Below, piece after piece: positions 54,260-63,001 of a stretch of DNA of 64,000 nt. Source of the stretch: Nocardioides sp. Root1257 (lineage in GTDB: Bacteria; Actinomycetota; Actinomycetes; Propionibacteriales; Nocardioidaceae); NCBI RefSeq assembly GCF_001425175.1, contig NZ_LMDV01000008.1, forward strand, positions 977,494 through 1,041,493. The letters are read 5' to 3'. The notes under the pieces are model-generated. The model saw only the letters and a list, made by a program, of their open reading frames with translations. It did no database searches and was not told the DNA's origin. Each line of letters opens with the position of its first letter. Positions within the stretch are counted from its first letter, which is position 1. Made by a program: the position numbers and the translations under genes.

Positions 54260-55699
54260 ATGAGCCTCGACCAGAGCACGTTCTTCATCGACGGTGACTG
54301 GGCCGCCCCGGCCACCGGCGACACCCTGCAGGTCGTCTCGCCCCACTCCGAGCAGGTCGTCGCGACCGTGCCCGAGGGCAGCGCGGCCGACATCGACGCC
54401 GCGGTCGCCGCCGCGCGCCGCGCCTTCGACTCCGGCCCGTGGCCGCGGATGTCGCCGGAGGAGCGGATCGACGTCGTCCAGAACTTCTCGAACCTGTACG
54501 CCGGCAAGATGGGCGACATGGCCGAGATCATCTCGACCGAGATGGGCTCGCCGCTGTCGTTCTCGAACCTCGCCCAGGCCCCGGCCCCGTGGATGCAGAT
54601 CGAGGCGTTCCTCGCCATCGCGCGCACCTTCCCCTGGGAGGAGGCGCGCGCCGGCTCCCTCGGCGAGGTCATCGTGCGGCACGAGCCGGTCGGCGTGGTC
54701 GCCGCCATCCCGCCGTGGAACGTCCCGCAGTTCACGATCATGTCCAAGCTGGTCCCGGCGCTGCTCGCGGGTTGCACGATCGTCATCAAGCCGGCGCCCG
54801 AGACGCCGCTCGACACCTACCTGATGGCCGAGCTGCTCCAGGAGGCCGGCGTGCCCGCCGGCGTCGTCAACATCGTGGCCGCGGGCCGCGAGGTCGGGGA
54901 GCACCTGGTCCGTCACCCCGACGTGGACAAGGTGGCCTTCACCGGGTCGACGGCGGCCGGTCGCGCGATCGGCTCGATCTGCGGCCAGCAGCTCAAGCGG
55001 GTCTCGCTGGAGCTCGGCGGCAAGTCGGCGGCGATCGTCCTCGACGACGCCGACCTCGCCGCGACGGTGGAGGGCCTGAAGTTCACCGCCCTGATGAACT
55101 CCGGCCAGGCCTGCGTGGCGCAGACCCGGATCCTCGCCTCGCGTGCCAACTACGCCAACGTCGTCGACGCTCTCGCGGCCGGCATCGGCGCGATGCAGGT
55201 CGGCGACCCGCTGGACCCCGCCACCGAGATCGGCCCGATGGTCGCGCAGCGCCAGCAGGAGCGCGTCGAGAAGTACATCGCGCTCGGCCAGGAGGAGGGC
55301 GCCCGCGTCGTCCTCGGCGGCAACGGCATGCCCGACGGGCTCTCGTCCGGGTGGTACGTGCGGCCGACGATCTTCGCCGACGTCGACAACGGGATGCGGA
55401 TCGCCCAGGAGGAGATCTTCGGTCCCGTCCTGTCGGTGATCCCGTTCGACGACGTGAGCGACGCGGTCCGGATCGCCAACGACTCCGAGTACGGCCTCGC
55501 CGGCACCGTCTGGACCGGCGACGTGGAGGCCGGCCTCGACGTCGCCCGCCAGGTGCGCGCCGGCACGTACGGCGTCAACACCTACACGATGGACTTCTCC
55601 GCGCCGTTCGGCGGCTTCAAGAGCTCCGGCATCGGTCGCGAGTTCGGTCCCGAGGGGCTGTCGCACTACACGGAGCTGAAGTCGATCTACAAGCCCTGA
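54260..55699 (+). CDS. NAD(P)-dependent aldehyde dehydrogenase
   Basis: 479 residues. The NAD-binding segment PPWNVPQFTIMSK lies near residue 155, the GSTAAGRAIGS loop near 230, the catalytic glutamate in LELGGKSAAIVLDDAD near 253, and the catalytic cysteine in MNSGQACVAQTRI near 285. The C-terminal FGGFKSSGIGREFGPEG is typical of the family. Last gene of the unit that begins with the KstR-like operator. It probably oxidises an aldehyde made during side-chain or terpenoid breakdown; the exact substrate is unknown. Confidence 0.92.
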   Translation: MSLDQSTFFIDGDWAAPATGDTLQVVSPHSEQVVATVPEGSAADIDAAVAAARRAFDSGPWPRMSPEERIDVVQNFSNLYAGKMGDMAEIISTEMGSPLSFSNLAQAPAPWMQIEAFLAIARTFPWEEARAGSLGEVIVRHEPVGVVAAIPPWNVPQFTIMSKLVPALLAGCTIVIKPAPETPLDTYLMAELLQEAGVPAGVVNIVAAGREVGEHLVRHPDVDKVAFTGSTAAGRAIGSICGQQLKRVSLELGGKSAAIVLDDADLAATVEGLKFTALMNSGQACVAQTRILASRANYANVVDALAAGIGAMQVGDPLDPATEIGPMVAQRQQERVEKYIALGQEEGARVVLGGNGMPDGLSSGWYVRPTIFADVDNGMRIAQEEIFGPVLSVIPFDDVSDAVRIANDSEYGLAGTVWTGDVEAGLDVARQVRAGTYGVNTYTMDFSAPFGGFKSSGIGREFGPEGLSHYTELKSIYKP

Positions 55700-55708
55700 C
55701 GGGGCCGG

Positions 55709-55748
55709 TTGACATCGGGGCCCGGTGTGTAAAACCCCACACCGGGCC
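55709..55748. promoter_or_regulatory. Dyad overlapping a TTGACA promoter
   Basis: GGCCCGGTGTG (55719-55729) and CACACCGGGCC (55738-55748) are exact complements around an 8-base TAAAACCC loop. TTGACA is at 55709-55714 and TAAAAC at 55730-55735. It could be the terminator of the upstream operon or an operator covering a second gabD2 promoter. Confidence 0.5.
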
Positions 55749-55781
55749 GCCAGTTCATGGTCTTCTGAGAGCCAGGTCACC

Positions 55782-55787
55782 TAGTCT
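55782..55787 (+). promoter_or_regulatory. -10 box of gabD2
   Basis: TAGTCT ends 6 bases before ATG 55794. Confidence 0.6.
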
Positions 55788-55793
55788 CGGTCC

Positions 55794-57416
55794 ATGAGCG
55801 CCCAGAACCCCAACCCTGCCGGCGATCCGGCCCTCGTCGGGCCCCCCGACCCGGAGCACGACCCGCGCGCGTCGTACGCCCTGGAGCCGGAGTACGTCGC
55901 GGCGCTCACCGCCCGCCTGGTGGCGACCAGCGGACGCACCGACGCGGTGCGGTCCCCGCTCAACGACGCCCCGCTGGCGCACATCCCGCAGTCCACGCCG
56001 CAGGACGTCGCCACGGCGTTCACGCGGGCCCGCCAGGCGCAGGTGGCCTGGGCGCGCACCTCGCTCGAGCACCGCCAGCACGCGCTGCTCCGGCTGCACG
56101 ACCTCGTGCTGGACCGGCAGGACGAGATCACCGACCTGGTCGTGCTGGAGAACGGCAAGGCCCGCAAGCACGCGTTCGACGAGCCGCTGCACGTCGCGCT
56201 GACCGCTCGCTACTACGGGCGTACGACGCGTCGCCACCTCGAGACCCGGCGCAGTCCCGGTGTCTTCCCGGTGCTGACGCGGGCTGAGGTCAACCGGGTG
56301 CCCAAGGGCGTCGTCGGCATCATCTCGCCGTGGAACTACCCCTTCGACCTCGCGCTCATCGACGGCATCGCCGCGATCGCGGCCGGCAACGCCGTCGTCG
56401 CGAAGCCGGACGCCCAGACGATGCTGTCCGCGCTGCTCGCCGCCGAGCTGCTCGAGGAGGCCGGCTTCCCGCGTGAGCTGTGGCAGGTCGTCGCCGGCCC
56501 CGGCCCCGAGATCGGGGGAGCGATCATCGAGCGCGCCGACTACGTCTGCTTCACCGGCTCGACCGCGACCGGCCGCGTCGTCGCCCAGGCGTGCGCCGAC
56601 CGGCTGATCGGCAGCTCGCTCGAGCTCGGGGGCAAGAACCCGCTGCTGGTGCTGCGCGACGCCGACCTGGAGAAGGCGGCCGAGGGCGCCGTACGCGCGG
56701 CGTTCTCCAGCTCCGGCCAGCTCTGCGTTTCCATCGAGCGGATGTTCGTCGCGGACCAGGTCTACGACCGGTTCGTGGAGCGCTTCGTGGCGCGCACCCA
56801 GGCGCTGACCCTCGGCGCGACGCTCGACTGGGGCAACGACATGGGCACCCTCACCTCGCAGGCCCAGCTCGACACCGTCGTCGCCCACGTCGAGGACGCG
56901 GTCGCCCAGGGCGCACGGGTGCTCGCCGGCGGCAACCACCGGCCCGACCTCGGGCCCTACTACTTCGAGCCGACCATCCTCGAGGGCGTCACGCCCGACA
57001 TGACCTGCTTCGGCAAGGAGACCTTCGGCCCGGTCGTCTCGCTCTACCGCTTCCACGACGAGGCCGACGCGATCTCGCGGGCCAACGGCGGCCTCTACGG
57101 CCTGAACGCCTCGATCTACAGCGAGGACGGCGCCCGCGCCCGGTTCATCGCCCGGCACATCAAGTGCGGCACCGTGAACATCAACGAGGCGTTCGCGGCG
57201 ACCTTCGCCAGCCTCGACACTCCGATGGGCGGCATGCGCGAGTCCGGCACCGGCCGTCGTCAGGGCGCCGAGGGCATCCTCCGGTTCACCGAGACCCAGT
57301 CGGTCGCGACCCAACGGCTGATGCGGATCGCCCCGTCGTTCGGGATGTCGGACGAGCTGTACGCCAAGGTGATGACCACCAACCTGCGCATCCTCAAGAA
57401 GCTGGGGCGCGCATGA
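55794..57416 (+). CDS. gabD2: Succinate-semialdehyde dehydrogenase (GabD2 type)
   Basis: 540 residues, an aldehyde dehydrogenase with an N-terminal extension of about 40 residues. ISPWNYPFDLALIDG is near residue 180, the catalytic Glu in LELGGKNPLLVLRDADL near 280 and the Cys in SSGQLCVSIERMFV near 315. Length and sequence fit GabD2 of M. tuberculosis (Rv1731), which oxidises succinic semialdehyde with NADP. The stop overlaps the start of choD (ATGA), so the two are coupled; ALDH next to a GMC oxidase suggests an alcohol-to-acid path. Confidence 0.88.
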   Translation: MSAQNPNPAGDPALVGPPDPEHDPRASYALEPEYVAALTARLVATSGRTDAVRSPLNDAPLAHIPQSTPQDVATAFTRARQAQVAWARTSLEHRQHALLRLHDLVLDRQDEITDLVVLENGKARKHAFDEPLHVALTARYYGRTTRRHLETRRSPGVFPVLTRAEVNRVPKGVVGIISPWNYPFDLALIDGIAAIAAGNAVVAKPDAQTMLSALLAAELLEEAGFPRELWQVVAGPGPEIGGAIIERADYVCFTGSTATGRVVAQACADRLIGSSLELGGKNPLLVLRDADLEKAAEGAVRAAFSSSGQLCVSIERMFVADQVYDRFVERFVARTQALTLGATLDWGNDMGTLTSQAQLDTVVAHVEDAVAQGARVLAGGNHRPDLGPYYFEPTILEGVTPDMTCFGKETFGPVVSLYRFHDEADAISRANGGLYGLNASIYSEDGARARFIARHIKCGTVNINEAFAATFASLDTPMGGMRESGTGRRQGAEGILRFTETQSVATQRLMRIAPSFGMSDELYAKVMTTNLRILKKLGRA

Positions 57417-59128
57417 GCCTCGACTTCGACGTCCTGGTCGTCGGCTCCGGCTTCGGCGGCTCCGTGACCGCGCTGCGGCTGACCGAGAAGGGCTACCGGG
57501 TCGGCGTGCTCGAGGCCGGTGCCCGGTTCGCGGACGAGGACCTGCCCGAGACCTCCTTCGAGGTGACGAAGTACCTCTTCCGGCCGGAGGTCGGGTGCTA
57601 CGGCATCCAGCGCATCGACGCCCTCCGCGACTGCCTGATCGTCTCCGGTGCGGGCGTCGGCGGCGGGTCGCTGGTCTACGCCAACACCCTCTACGAGCCG
57701 ATGTCGCCCTTCTACGAGGACCCGCAGTGGAGCCACATCACCGACTGGCGTGACGAGCTGGCGCCCTACTACGACCAGGCGAAGCGGATGCTCGGCGTGG
57801 TCGAGAACCCGCTGCGCACGCCGTCCGACGACGTCATGGAGAAGGTCGCGACCGAGATGGGCGTGGCCGACACCTTCCACCCGACCCCGGTCGGCGTCTA
57901 CTTCGGCGACGAGGGTGCTGGCATGGGCCAGACCGTCGACGACCCGTTCTTCGGCGGCGCCGGCCCGGAGCGGAAGACCTGCATCGGCTGCGGCTCCTGC
58001 ATGACGGGATGCCGCCACAACGCCAAGAACACCCTGGTGAAGAACTACCTGCACCTCGCCGAGAGCAACGGCGCCACGGTGCTGCCACTCACGACGGTCA
58101 CCCGGGTCGCGCCCCGCGAGGGCGGCGGGTACGACGTACACGTCCGCTACACGAAGGCGAAGGTCGGCCGGCGCGCGGTCAAGCGCGTCCTCACCGCCGA
58201 GCAGGTGGTCTTCTCGGCGTCCGCGCTCGGCACCCAGCGGCTGCTGCACCAGATGAAGGACGAGGGCCACCTGCCCCGGGTCTCGGACCGGCTGGGCTAC
58301 CTCTCGCGCACCAACTCGGAGTCGATCGGCGGGGTGATCGCCCCGAAGGGCGTCGACGTCGACTACAGCCAGGGCATCGCGATCACCTCGAGCTTCCACC
58401 CGGACGAGAACACGCACATCGAGCCGGTGCGCTACGGGCCGGGCAGCAACCTGATGTCGCTGCTGCAGTCGGTGCTCACCGACGGTGACGGCGACGAGCC
58501 GCGGTGGCGCACCTGGCTGCGCGAGATGTGGGCGCAGCGGCGCGACATCGCCAACCTCTACGACATGAAGCACTGGTCCGAGCGCACGGTCATCGCGCTG
58601 GTGATGCAGAGCCTGGACAACTCGATCACGACGTACACGAAGCGGATCCCGTTCACCCGCCGGCGCTACGTCACCTCCAAGCAGGGTCACGGCGTGCCCA
58701 ACCCGACGTGGATCCCGGCCGGCAACGAGGCGATCCGGACGATGGCCCAGATCATGGGCGGGTTCCCCGGCAGCGCGGTCGGCGACGCGTTCAACAAGCC
58801 CCTGACCGCGCACTTCATCGGCGGCTGCGCGATCGGCGACTCGCCCGAGTCCGGCGTGGTCGACCCGTTCCAGCGGGTCTACGGCCACCCCGGCCTGCAC
58901 GTCGTCGACGGCTCGGCCGTCACGGCCAACCTCGGCGTCAACCCGTCGCTGACGATCACGGCCCAGGCCGAGCGCGCCATGGCGTTCTGGCCCAACAAGG
59001 GCGAGCACGATGCGCGACCCGCCCTGGGCTCGGCGTACCGACGGATCGAGCCGGTCCGCCCGGTCGCGCCGGTCGTCCCGGACGAGGCGCCCGGGGCGCT
59101 GCGGCTGCCGATCGTCGGCGTCAGCTGA
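57413..59128 (+). CDS. choD: GMC oxidoreductase, cholesterol oxidase (ChoD) family
   Basis: 571 residues. The FAD motif is DVLVVGSGFGGSVTALRLTE at the N terminus, then GAGVGGGSLVYANTL near residue 80. A cysteine cluster CIGCGSCMTGCRHNAKNTL near 190 resembles a 4Fe-4S ferredoxin motif or is a structural remnant. The active-site block AHFIGGCAIGDSPESGVVD lies near 468, and HVVDGSAVTANLGVNPSLTI near 505. It is the Rv3409c-type protein, named cholesterol oxidase but with disputed substrate. Synteny with guaB3 and guaA supports the orthology. Confidence 0.88.
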   Translation: MSLDFDVLVVGSGFGGSVTALRLTEKGYRVGVLEAGARFADEDLPETSFEVTKYLFRPEVGCYGIQRIDALRDCLIVSGAGVGGGSLVYANTLYEPMSPFYEDPQWSHITDWRDELAPYYDQAKRMLGVVENPLRTPSDDVMEKVATEMGVADTFHPTPVGVYFGDEGAGMGQTVDDPFFGGAGPERKTCIGCGSCMTGCRHNAKNTLVKNYLHLAESNGATVLPLTTVTRVAPREGGGYDVHVRYTKAKVGRRAVKRVLTAEQVVFSASALGTQRLLHQMKDEGHLPRVSDRLGYLSRTNSESIGGVIAPKGVDVDYSQGIAITSSFHPDENTHIEPVRYGPGSNLMSLLQSVLTDGDGDEPRWRTWLREMWAQRRDIANLYDMKHWSERTVIALVMQSLDNSITTYTKRIPFTRRRYVTSKQGHGVPNPTWIPAGNEAIRTMAQIMGGFPGSAVGDAFNKPLTAHFIGGCAIGDSPESGVVDPFQRVYGHPGLHVVDGSAVTANLGVNPSLTITAQAERAMAFWPNKGEHDARPALGSAYRRIEPVRPVAPVVPDEAPGALRLPIVGVS

Positions 59129-59210
59129 CCGCTCGGCGCACACATCGGGCACGGGTCGAGAAAAGTCCGAAACCCCCGTGACCCACCCTGTGAGCCCTCG
59201 TTGAGCCAGC

Positions 59211-59247
59211 GGACCCGGCAAACATGCTCCCTCCCACCGCCGGGTCC
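59211..59247. repeat. Hairpin 1 upstream of guaA
   Basis: GGACCCGGC/GCCGGGTCC, 9-bp stem, with a 19-base loop containing CTCCCTCCC. It is repeated in the next hairpin. Confidence 0.6.
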
Positions 59248-59281
59248 CGTGCTCAAGCACTGTCCTGCAGTTGCATGGGCG

Positions 59282-59323
59282 GTCAGGACCCGGCCATCCC
59301 TCCCTCCCCGGCCGGGTCCTGAC
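59282..59323. terminator. Hairpin 2 upstream of guaA
   Basis: GTCAGGACCCGGCC (59282-59295) and its complement (59310-59323) form a perfect 14-bp stem around a 14-base loop with CTCCCTCCC. It lies just before the guaA promoter, so it may end the choD transcript. Confidence 0.65.
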
Positions 59324-59337
59324 AGGAGGAGACTCGA

Positions 59338-59343
59338 TAGGCT
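59338..59343 (+). promoter_or_regulatory. -10 box of guaA
   Basis: TAGGCT ends 6 bases before ATG 59350, the same hexamer as at guaB and guaB3. Confidence 0.6.
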
Positions 59344-59349
59344 GCGGCC

Positions 59350-60930
59350 ATGACGGCGGCTGAGCACGATCTGGTCCTGGTGGTCGACTTCGGGGCGCAG
59401 TACGCCCAGCTGATCGCCCGTCGGGTGCGCGAGGCGCGGGTCTACTCCGAGATCGTCCCGCACACGATGCCGGTCTCCGAGATGCTCGCCCGCAACCCGA
59501 AGGCGATCATCCTGTCCGGCGGCCCCTCGTCGGTGTACGCCGACGGGGCACCGGCGATCGACACGGCGGTCTTCACCGCCGGCACCCCCGTCTTCGGCAT
59601 GTGCTACGGCTTCCAGCTGATGGCGCGCGGCCTCGGCGGCGAGGTCGCGCCGACCGGTGCGCGCGAGTACGGCCGCACCGCGGTCTCCGTCAGCCAGGGC
59701 GGCACCCTGCTGGCCGACGTCCCCGCCATGCACACGGTCTGGATGTCGCACGGCGACTCCGTGGTCGCGGCCCCCGACGGCTTCGACGTGCTCGCGTCGA
59801 CCGCTGACACCCCGGTCGCGGCGTTCGAGGACGTCGAGCGCGGACTGGCCGGCGTCCAGTGGCACCCCGAGGTGCTGCACTCCGAGCACGGCCAGAAGGT
59901 GCTGGAGCACTTCCTCGTCGACATCGCGCACTGCCGCCAGACCTGGACGATGGTCAACATCGTCGACGAGCAGGTCGAGAAGATCCGCACCCAGATCGGC
60001 GAGCGGGGCAAGGCGATCTGCGGGCTCTCCGGCGGCGTCGACTCGGCGGTCGCCGCCGCGATCGTGCAGCGCGCGATCGGGGACCGGCTCACCTGCGTGT
60101 ACGTCGACCACGGGCTGATGCGCAAGGGCGAGACCGAGCAGATCGAGCGCGACTTCGTCGCCGCCACCGGCGCCGAACTGGTGGTGGTCGACGCGGAGAA
60201 GCAGTTCCTCGACGCACTCGCCGGGGTGACCGACCCCGAGGAGAAGCGCAAGATCATCGGCCGCGAGTTCATCCGCACCTTCGAGGCTGCCGAGGCCGAG
60301 GTGCTGGGCGACGCCGTCACAGGTGAGCACGCCGACACCGTGGCCTTCCTGGTGCAGGGCACGCTCTACCCCGACGTCGTCGAGTCGGGTGGGGGAGCGG
60401 GCACCTCGAACATCAAGTCGCACCACAACGTCGGTGGGCTCCCGGACGACCTCGAGTTCGAGCTCGTCGAGCCGCTGCGCACGCTCTTCAAGGACGAGGT
60501 CCGCCTGGTCGGGGAGCAGCTCGGCCTGCCGGGCGAGATCGTCTGGCGGCACCCGTTCCCCGGCCCGGGCCTGGGCATCCGGATCATCGGCGAGGTCACC
60601 CGCGAACGCCTCGACATCCTGCGCGAGGCCGACGCGATCGCCCGCGAGGAGCTGACCCGCTCCGGGCTCGACCGCGACATCTGGCAGATGCCGGTGGTCC
60701 TGCTGGCCGACGTCCGGTCGGTCGGCGTGCAGGGTGACGGCCGCACCTACGGGCACCCCGTCGTACTCCGACCGGTCACCTCCGAGGACGCGATGACGGC
60801 CGACTGGGCGCGGCTCCCGTACGAGCTGATGGAGCGGATCTCGACCCGCATCACCAACGAGGTGCGCGAGATCAACCGGGTCACCGTCGACATCACCTCG
60901 AAGCCCCCGGGCACCATCGAGTGGGAGTGA
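59350..60930 (+). CDS. guaA: GMP synthase (glutamine-hydrolysing)
   Basis: 526 residues. The glutaminase domain has the nucleophile Cys in [15 protein letters not shown] near residue 86 and the His-Glu pair in [14 protein letters not shown] near 176. The ATP pyrophosphatase domain has the P-loop [17 protein letters not shown] near 225. The C-terminal dimerisation domain ends KPPGTIEWE. It converts XMP to GMP using glutamine and ATP, completing the path from IMP begun by guaB. Leaderless geometry (see -10 box). Confidence 0.97.
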   Translation: MTAAEHDLVLVVDFGAQYAQLIARRVREARVYSEIVPHTMPVSEMLARNPKAIILSGGPSSVYADGAPAIDTAVFTAGTPVFGMCYGFQLMARGLGGEVAPTGAREYGRTAVSVSQGGTLLADVPAMHTVWMSHGDSVVAAPDGFDVLASTADTPVAAFEDVERGLAGVQWHPEVLHSEHGQKVLEHFLVDIAHCRQTWTMVNIVDEQVEKIRTQIGERGKAICGLSGGVDSAVAAAIVQRAIGDRLTCVYVDHGLMRKGETEQIERDFVAATGAELVVVDAEKQFLDALAGVTDPEEKRKIIGREFIRTFEAAEAEVLGDAVTGEHADTVAFLVQGTLYPDVVESGGGAGTSNIKSHHNVGGLPDDLEFELVEPLRTLFKDEVRLVGEQLGLPGEIVWRHPFPGPGLGIRIIGEVTRERLDILREADAIAREELTRSGLDRDIWQMPVVLLADVRSVGVQGDGRTYGHPVVLRPVTSEDAMTADWARLPYELMERISTRITNEVREINRVTVDITSKPPGTIEWE

Positions 60931-60992
60931 CGGAAAGTTTTCCCGAGGAAGCGCGGACAACGCGACGGTGAGCCGCTAACGTTCTCCACGAG

Positions 60993-61021
60993 CCGCCGGG
61001 GACCCGAGACCCCGGCGGTTC
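60993..61021. terminator. Terminator between guaA and the F420-type oxidoreductase gene
   Basis: CCGCCGGGG (60993-61001) and CCCCGGCGG (61010-61018) form a 9-bp stem followed by TTCTTC. It serves convergent genes. Confidence 0.7.
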
Positions 61022-61022
61022 T

Positions 61023-61904
61023 TCAATTCCCGGGGGACGGCCCGTTGAGCGGCACCAGGACGTCGGCGGCGAAGCGTTCCATGGCCTCGAGCTTCTGCTC
61101 CAGGCTGGCGTCCAGCCCGTAGTAGTACGCCCACGGCATCGTCCAGCAGTCGGTGACCCCACCGGCGGCGGCCCGCTCGAAGTGCTCGGGCAGGAAGGCG
61201 TCGTTGAGGGCGGTGATCACCGCGAAGTCGCCCTCCGCGCCGATCTCCGCGCGGGCTGCTGCGAGTCGCGCGGCGATGCCGGTGGCCTCCTCGATCGAGT
61301 AGAGGTCGCCGACCCAGCCGTCGTGACGCGCGGCGCGGCGGAAGGCGATGTCGGACAGCCCTCCGATGATCACCGGGATCGGCTCGCTCGGCGTCGGCTC
61401 CATGACCAGCCGCGGCGCGGTGTAGAAGTCACCCTGGAACTCGGTCCAGCCCGGCTTCCACAGCTCGGCCATCAGCGCGAGGGCCTCGTCGGTGCGCTTG
61501 CCGCGGGTCGAGAAGTCGTGCCCGAGCAGCTCGAACTCCTCGCGGCACCAGCCGATGCCGACGCCGAGGCTGACCCGGTTGCCGGACAGCACGGCCGCCG
61601 TGCCGACGCTCTTCGCGACCTGGAACGGGCTGCGGATCGCCGGCACGTAGACCGAGGTGAAGAACCGCAGCCGTGTCGTGACGGCGGCCAGGGCGCCGAT
61701 CAGCACCCACGGGTCCGGCCACGCGGCGTCGTGGTCCCAGCGACGGGCCCCGTCCGGCGTGTAGGGGTACGGCGTCGACAGCTCCTCGAGGTCGACGACG
61801 TGGTCGGGAACGGCGATCGAGTGGTACCCGAGCGCGTCGGCGGCCCGGGCGAGGGGGATCAGGTGGTCGACCGGCTGGAAGGCGGTGCTGATGGCGAAGC
61901 GCAC
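61023..61904 (-). CDS. LLM-class F420-dependent oxidoreductase
   Basis: 293 residues of the luciferase-like monooxygenase barrel. FAISTAFQPVDHLIPLARAAD lies at the N terminus, then FFTSVYVPAIRSPFQVAKSV near residue 82, LGVGIGWCREEFELLGHDF near 113, and PVIIGGLSDIAFRRAARHDGW near 178. The GIGW-EE and FTSV-P patterns fit the F420-dependent branch rather than SsuD. GTG 61904 has TAGGGT ending 6 bases upstream. The matching -35 (GAGAAC) falls inside a KstR-like operator, so the gene is probably repressed by a KstR-type regulator and acts in steroid or terpenoid catabolism. Confidence 0.87.
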   Translation of the reverse strand: MRFAISTAFQPVDHLIPLARAADALGYHSIAVPDHVVDLEELSTPYPYTPDGARRWDHDAAWPDPWVLIGALAAVTTRLRFFTSVYVPAIRSPFQVAKSVGTAAVLSGNRVSLGVGIGWCREEFELLGHDFSTRGKRTDEALALMAELWKPGWTEFQGDFYTAPRLVMEPTPSEPIPVIIGGLSDIAFRRAARHDGWVGDLYSIEEATGIAARLAAARAEIGAEGDFAVITALNDAFLPEHFERAAAGGVTDCWTMPWAYYYGLDASLEQKLEAMERFAADVLVPLNGPSPGN

Positions 61905-61925
61905 CAGGCCACCCTAGAGCCAAAG

Positions 61926-61939
61926 TAGAACGTGTTCTC
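61926..61939. promoter_or_regulatory. KstR-like operator 2
   Basis: TAGAACGTGTTCTC, one base from the perfect TAGAACGTGTTCTA operator. Its far half overlaps the -35 region of the minus-strand oxidoreductase gene. Confidence 0.72.
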
Positions 61940-61963
61940 GCCCAATCCCCCTCGTGGGGCCGG

Positions 61964-62110
61964 CTACTTCGTGAAGAGGCTGACGCCGCCCGGTCCGACC
62001 AGCAGGCCGACGATGATCAGCACGATCCCGAAGAGCAGCTGGCCACGGAAGATCGTGACGATGCCGCTCACCACGAGGATGACGGCCAAGATCCAGAGAA
62101 TGAATGCCAC
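61964..62110 (-). CDS. GPGG-motif small membrane protein
   Basis: 48 residues starting at GTG 62110. The sequence has two hydrophobic stretches (about residues 2-17 and 23-39) separated by a short TIFRGQ turn, and ends GLLVGPGGVSLFTK. The GPGG motif near the C terminus marks a known class of tiny actinobacterial membrane proteins of unknown function. The GGGAGG ribosome site lies 8 bases upstream but is inside the arm of a stable hairpin (62111-62155). It sits between a KstR-like operator and the SDR gene. Confidence 0.8.
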   Translation of the reverse strand: MAFILWILAVILVVSGIVTIFRGQLLFGIVLIIVGLLVGPGGVSLFTK

Positions 62111-62155
62111 GGGTGTTCCCTCCCTTGGCGCGGTGTCTCCGCGCCGAGGGAACCC
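62111..62155 (-). promoter_or_regulatory. Hairpin masking the ribosome site of the small membrane protein
   Basis: On the minus strand GGGTTCCCTC pairs with GAGGGAAC-A-CCC, and GGCGCGG with CCGCGCC inside. The last paired base touches the GTG start and the arm contains GAGGG of the ribosome site. It may act as a terminator for the upstream SDR or as a translational switch. Confidence 0.6.
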
Positions 62156-62200
62156 GTACCCACTCCTCGCGGAACTAACGCTCCGGTCCAGGCCACGTCC

Positions 62201-62995
62201 CTAGGGCAGGATCGCGTCGACGTACCCGCCGTCGACCCGCAGTGCGCCCCCGGTGGTGGCCGAGGACAACGGTGAGCTCAGGTAGGTCACGAGGTGGGCG
62301 ATCTCCTCGGGCTCGATCAGTCTCTGGATCAGCGACTGCGGTCGATGCCGCTTCATGAACTCGCGCTGCGCCTCGTCCCACGGCAGGTCCCGGTCGACGA
62401 GCTGGTAGACGAAGTCCTCCACGCCGCCGGTGTGGGTGGGACCGGCGATCACCGAGTTCACCGTCACCCCGGTGCCGGCGGCCTCCTTGGCGAACCCGCG
62501 GGAGACCGCGAGCAGTGCGGTCTTCGACATGCCGTAGTGGATCATCTCGGCCGGGATCACCACGGCCGAGTCGCTCGCGATGTAGAGGATCCGGCCCCAG
62601 CCCCGGCCCGCCATCCGGGGCAGGTGGTGCCGGGTCAGTCGTACGGCGGCGAGCACGTTGACCTCGAAGAAGCGACGCCACTCCTCGTCGGTGATCTCCA
62701 GAGCCGGACGGGACTCGAAGATGCCGAGGTTGTTGACCAGCACGTCCACCTCGGGCAGCGCCGCGACGGCCGTCTCGAAGCCCTCCTCCGAGGCCACGTC
62801 GGCGACCACCGGGACGAGCACGGCGTCCGGCAGCTCGGCCCGGAGCTCGGCGATGCCGCGCTCGACCGAGTCGCTCGACCGCCCGTTCAAGCCGACGCGT
62901 GCACCCGCCGCGGCCAGGCCGCGGGCGATCGCGAGGCCGATGCCCTGGGTCGAGCCGGTGACGAGGGCGGTGCGGCCCCGGAGGTCGATCTGCAC
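62201..62995 (-). CDS. Short-chain dehydrogenase/reductase
   Basis: 264 residues of the classical SDR fold. The NAD(P) motif is TALVTGSTQGIGLAIARGLA near residue 9, DVLVNNLGIFESR near 84, and the active site has Ser in ILYIASDSAVV near 139 with Tyr-x-x-x-Lys as IHYGMSKTALLAVSRG near 153. The C-terminal GGALRVDGGYVDAI is typical. Arg in NGRSSD after strand 2 suggests NADPH. Substrate is unknown. It starts 6 bases after the DUF5709 gene ends and is probably co-transcribed with it. Confidence 0.9.
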   Translation of the reverse strand: MQIDLRGRTALVTGSTQGIGLAIARGLAAAGARVGLNGRSSDSVERGIAELRAELPDAVLVPVVADVASEEGFETAVAALPEVDVLVNNLGIFESRPALEITDEEWRRFFEVNVLAAVRLTRHHLPRMAGRGWGRILYIASDSAVVIPAEMIHYGMSKTALLAVSRGFAKEAAGTGVTVNSVIAGPTHTGGVEDFVYQLVDRDLPWDEAQREFMKRHRPQSLIQRLIEPEEIAHLVTYLSSPLSSATTGGALRVDGGYVDAILP

Positions 62996-63001
62996 GAGCG
63001 C

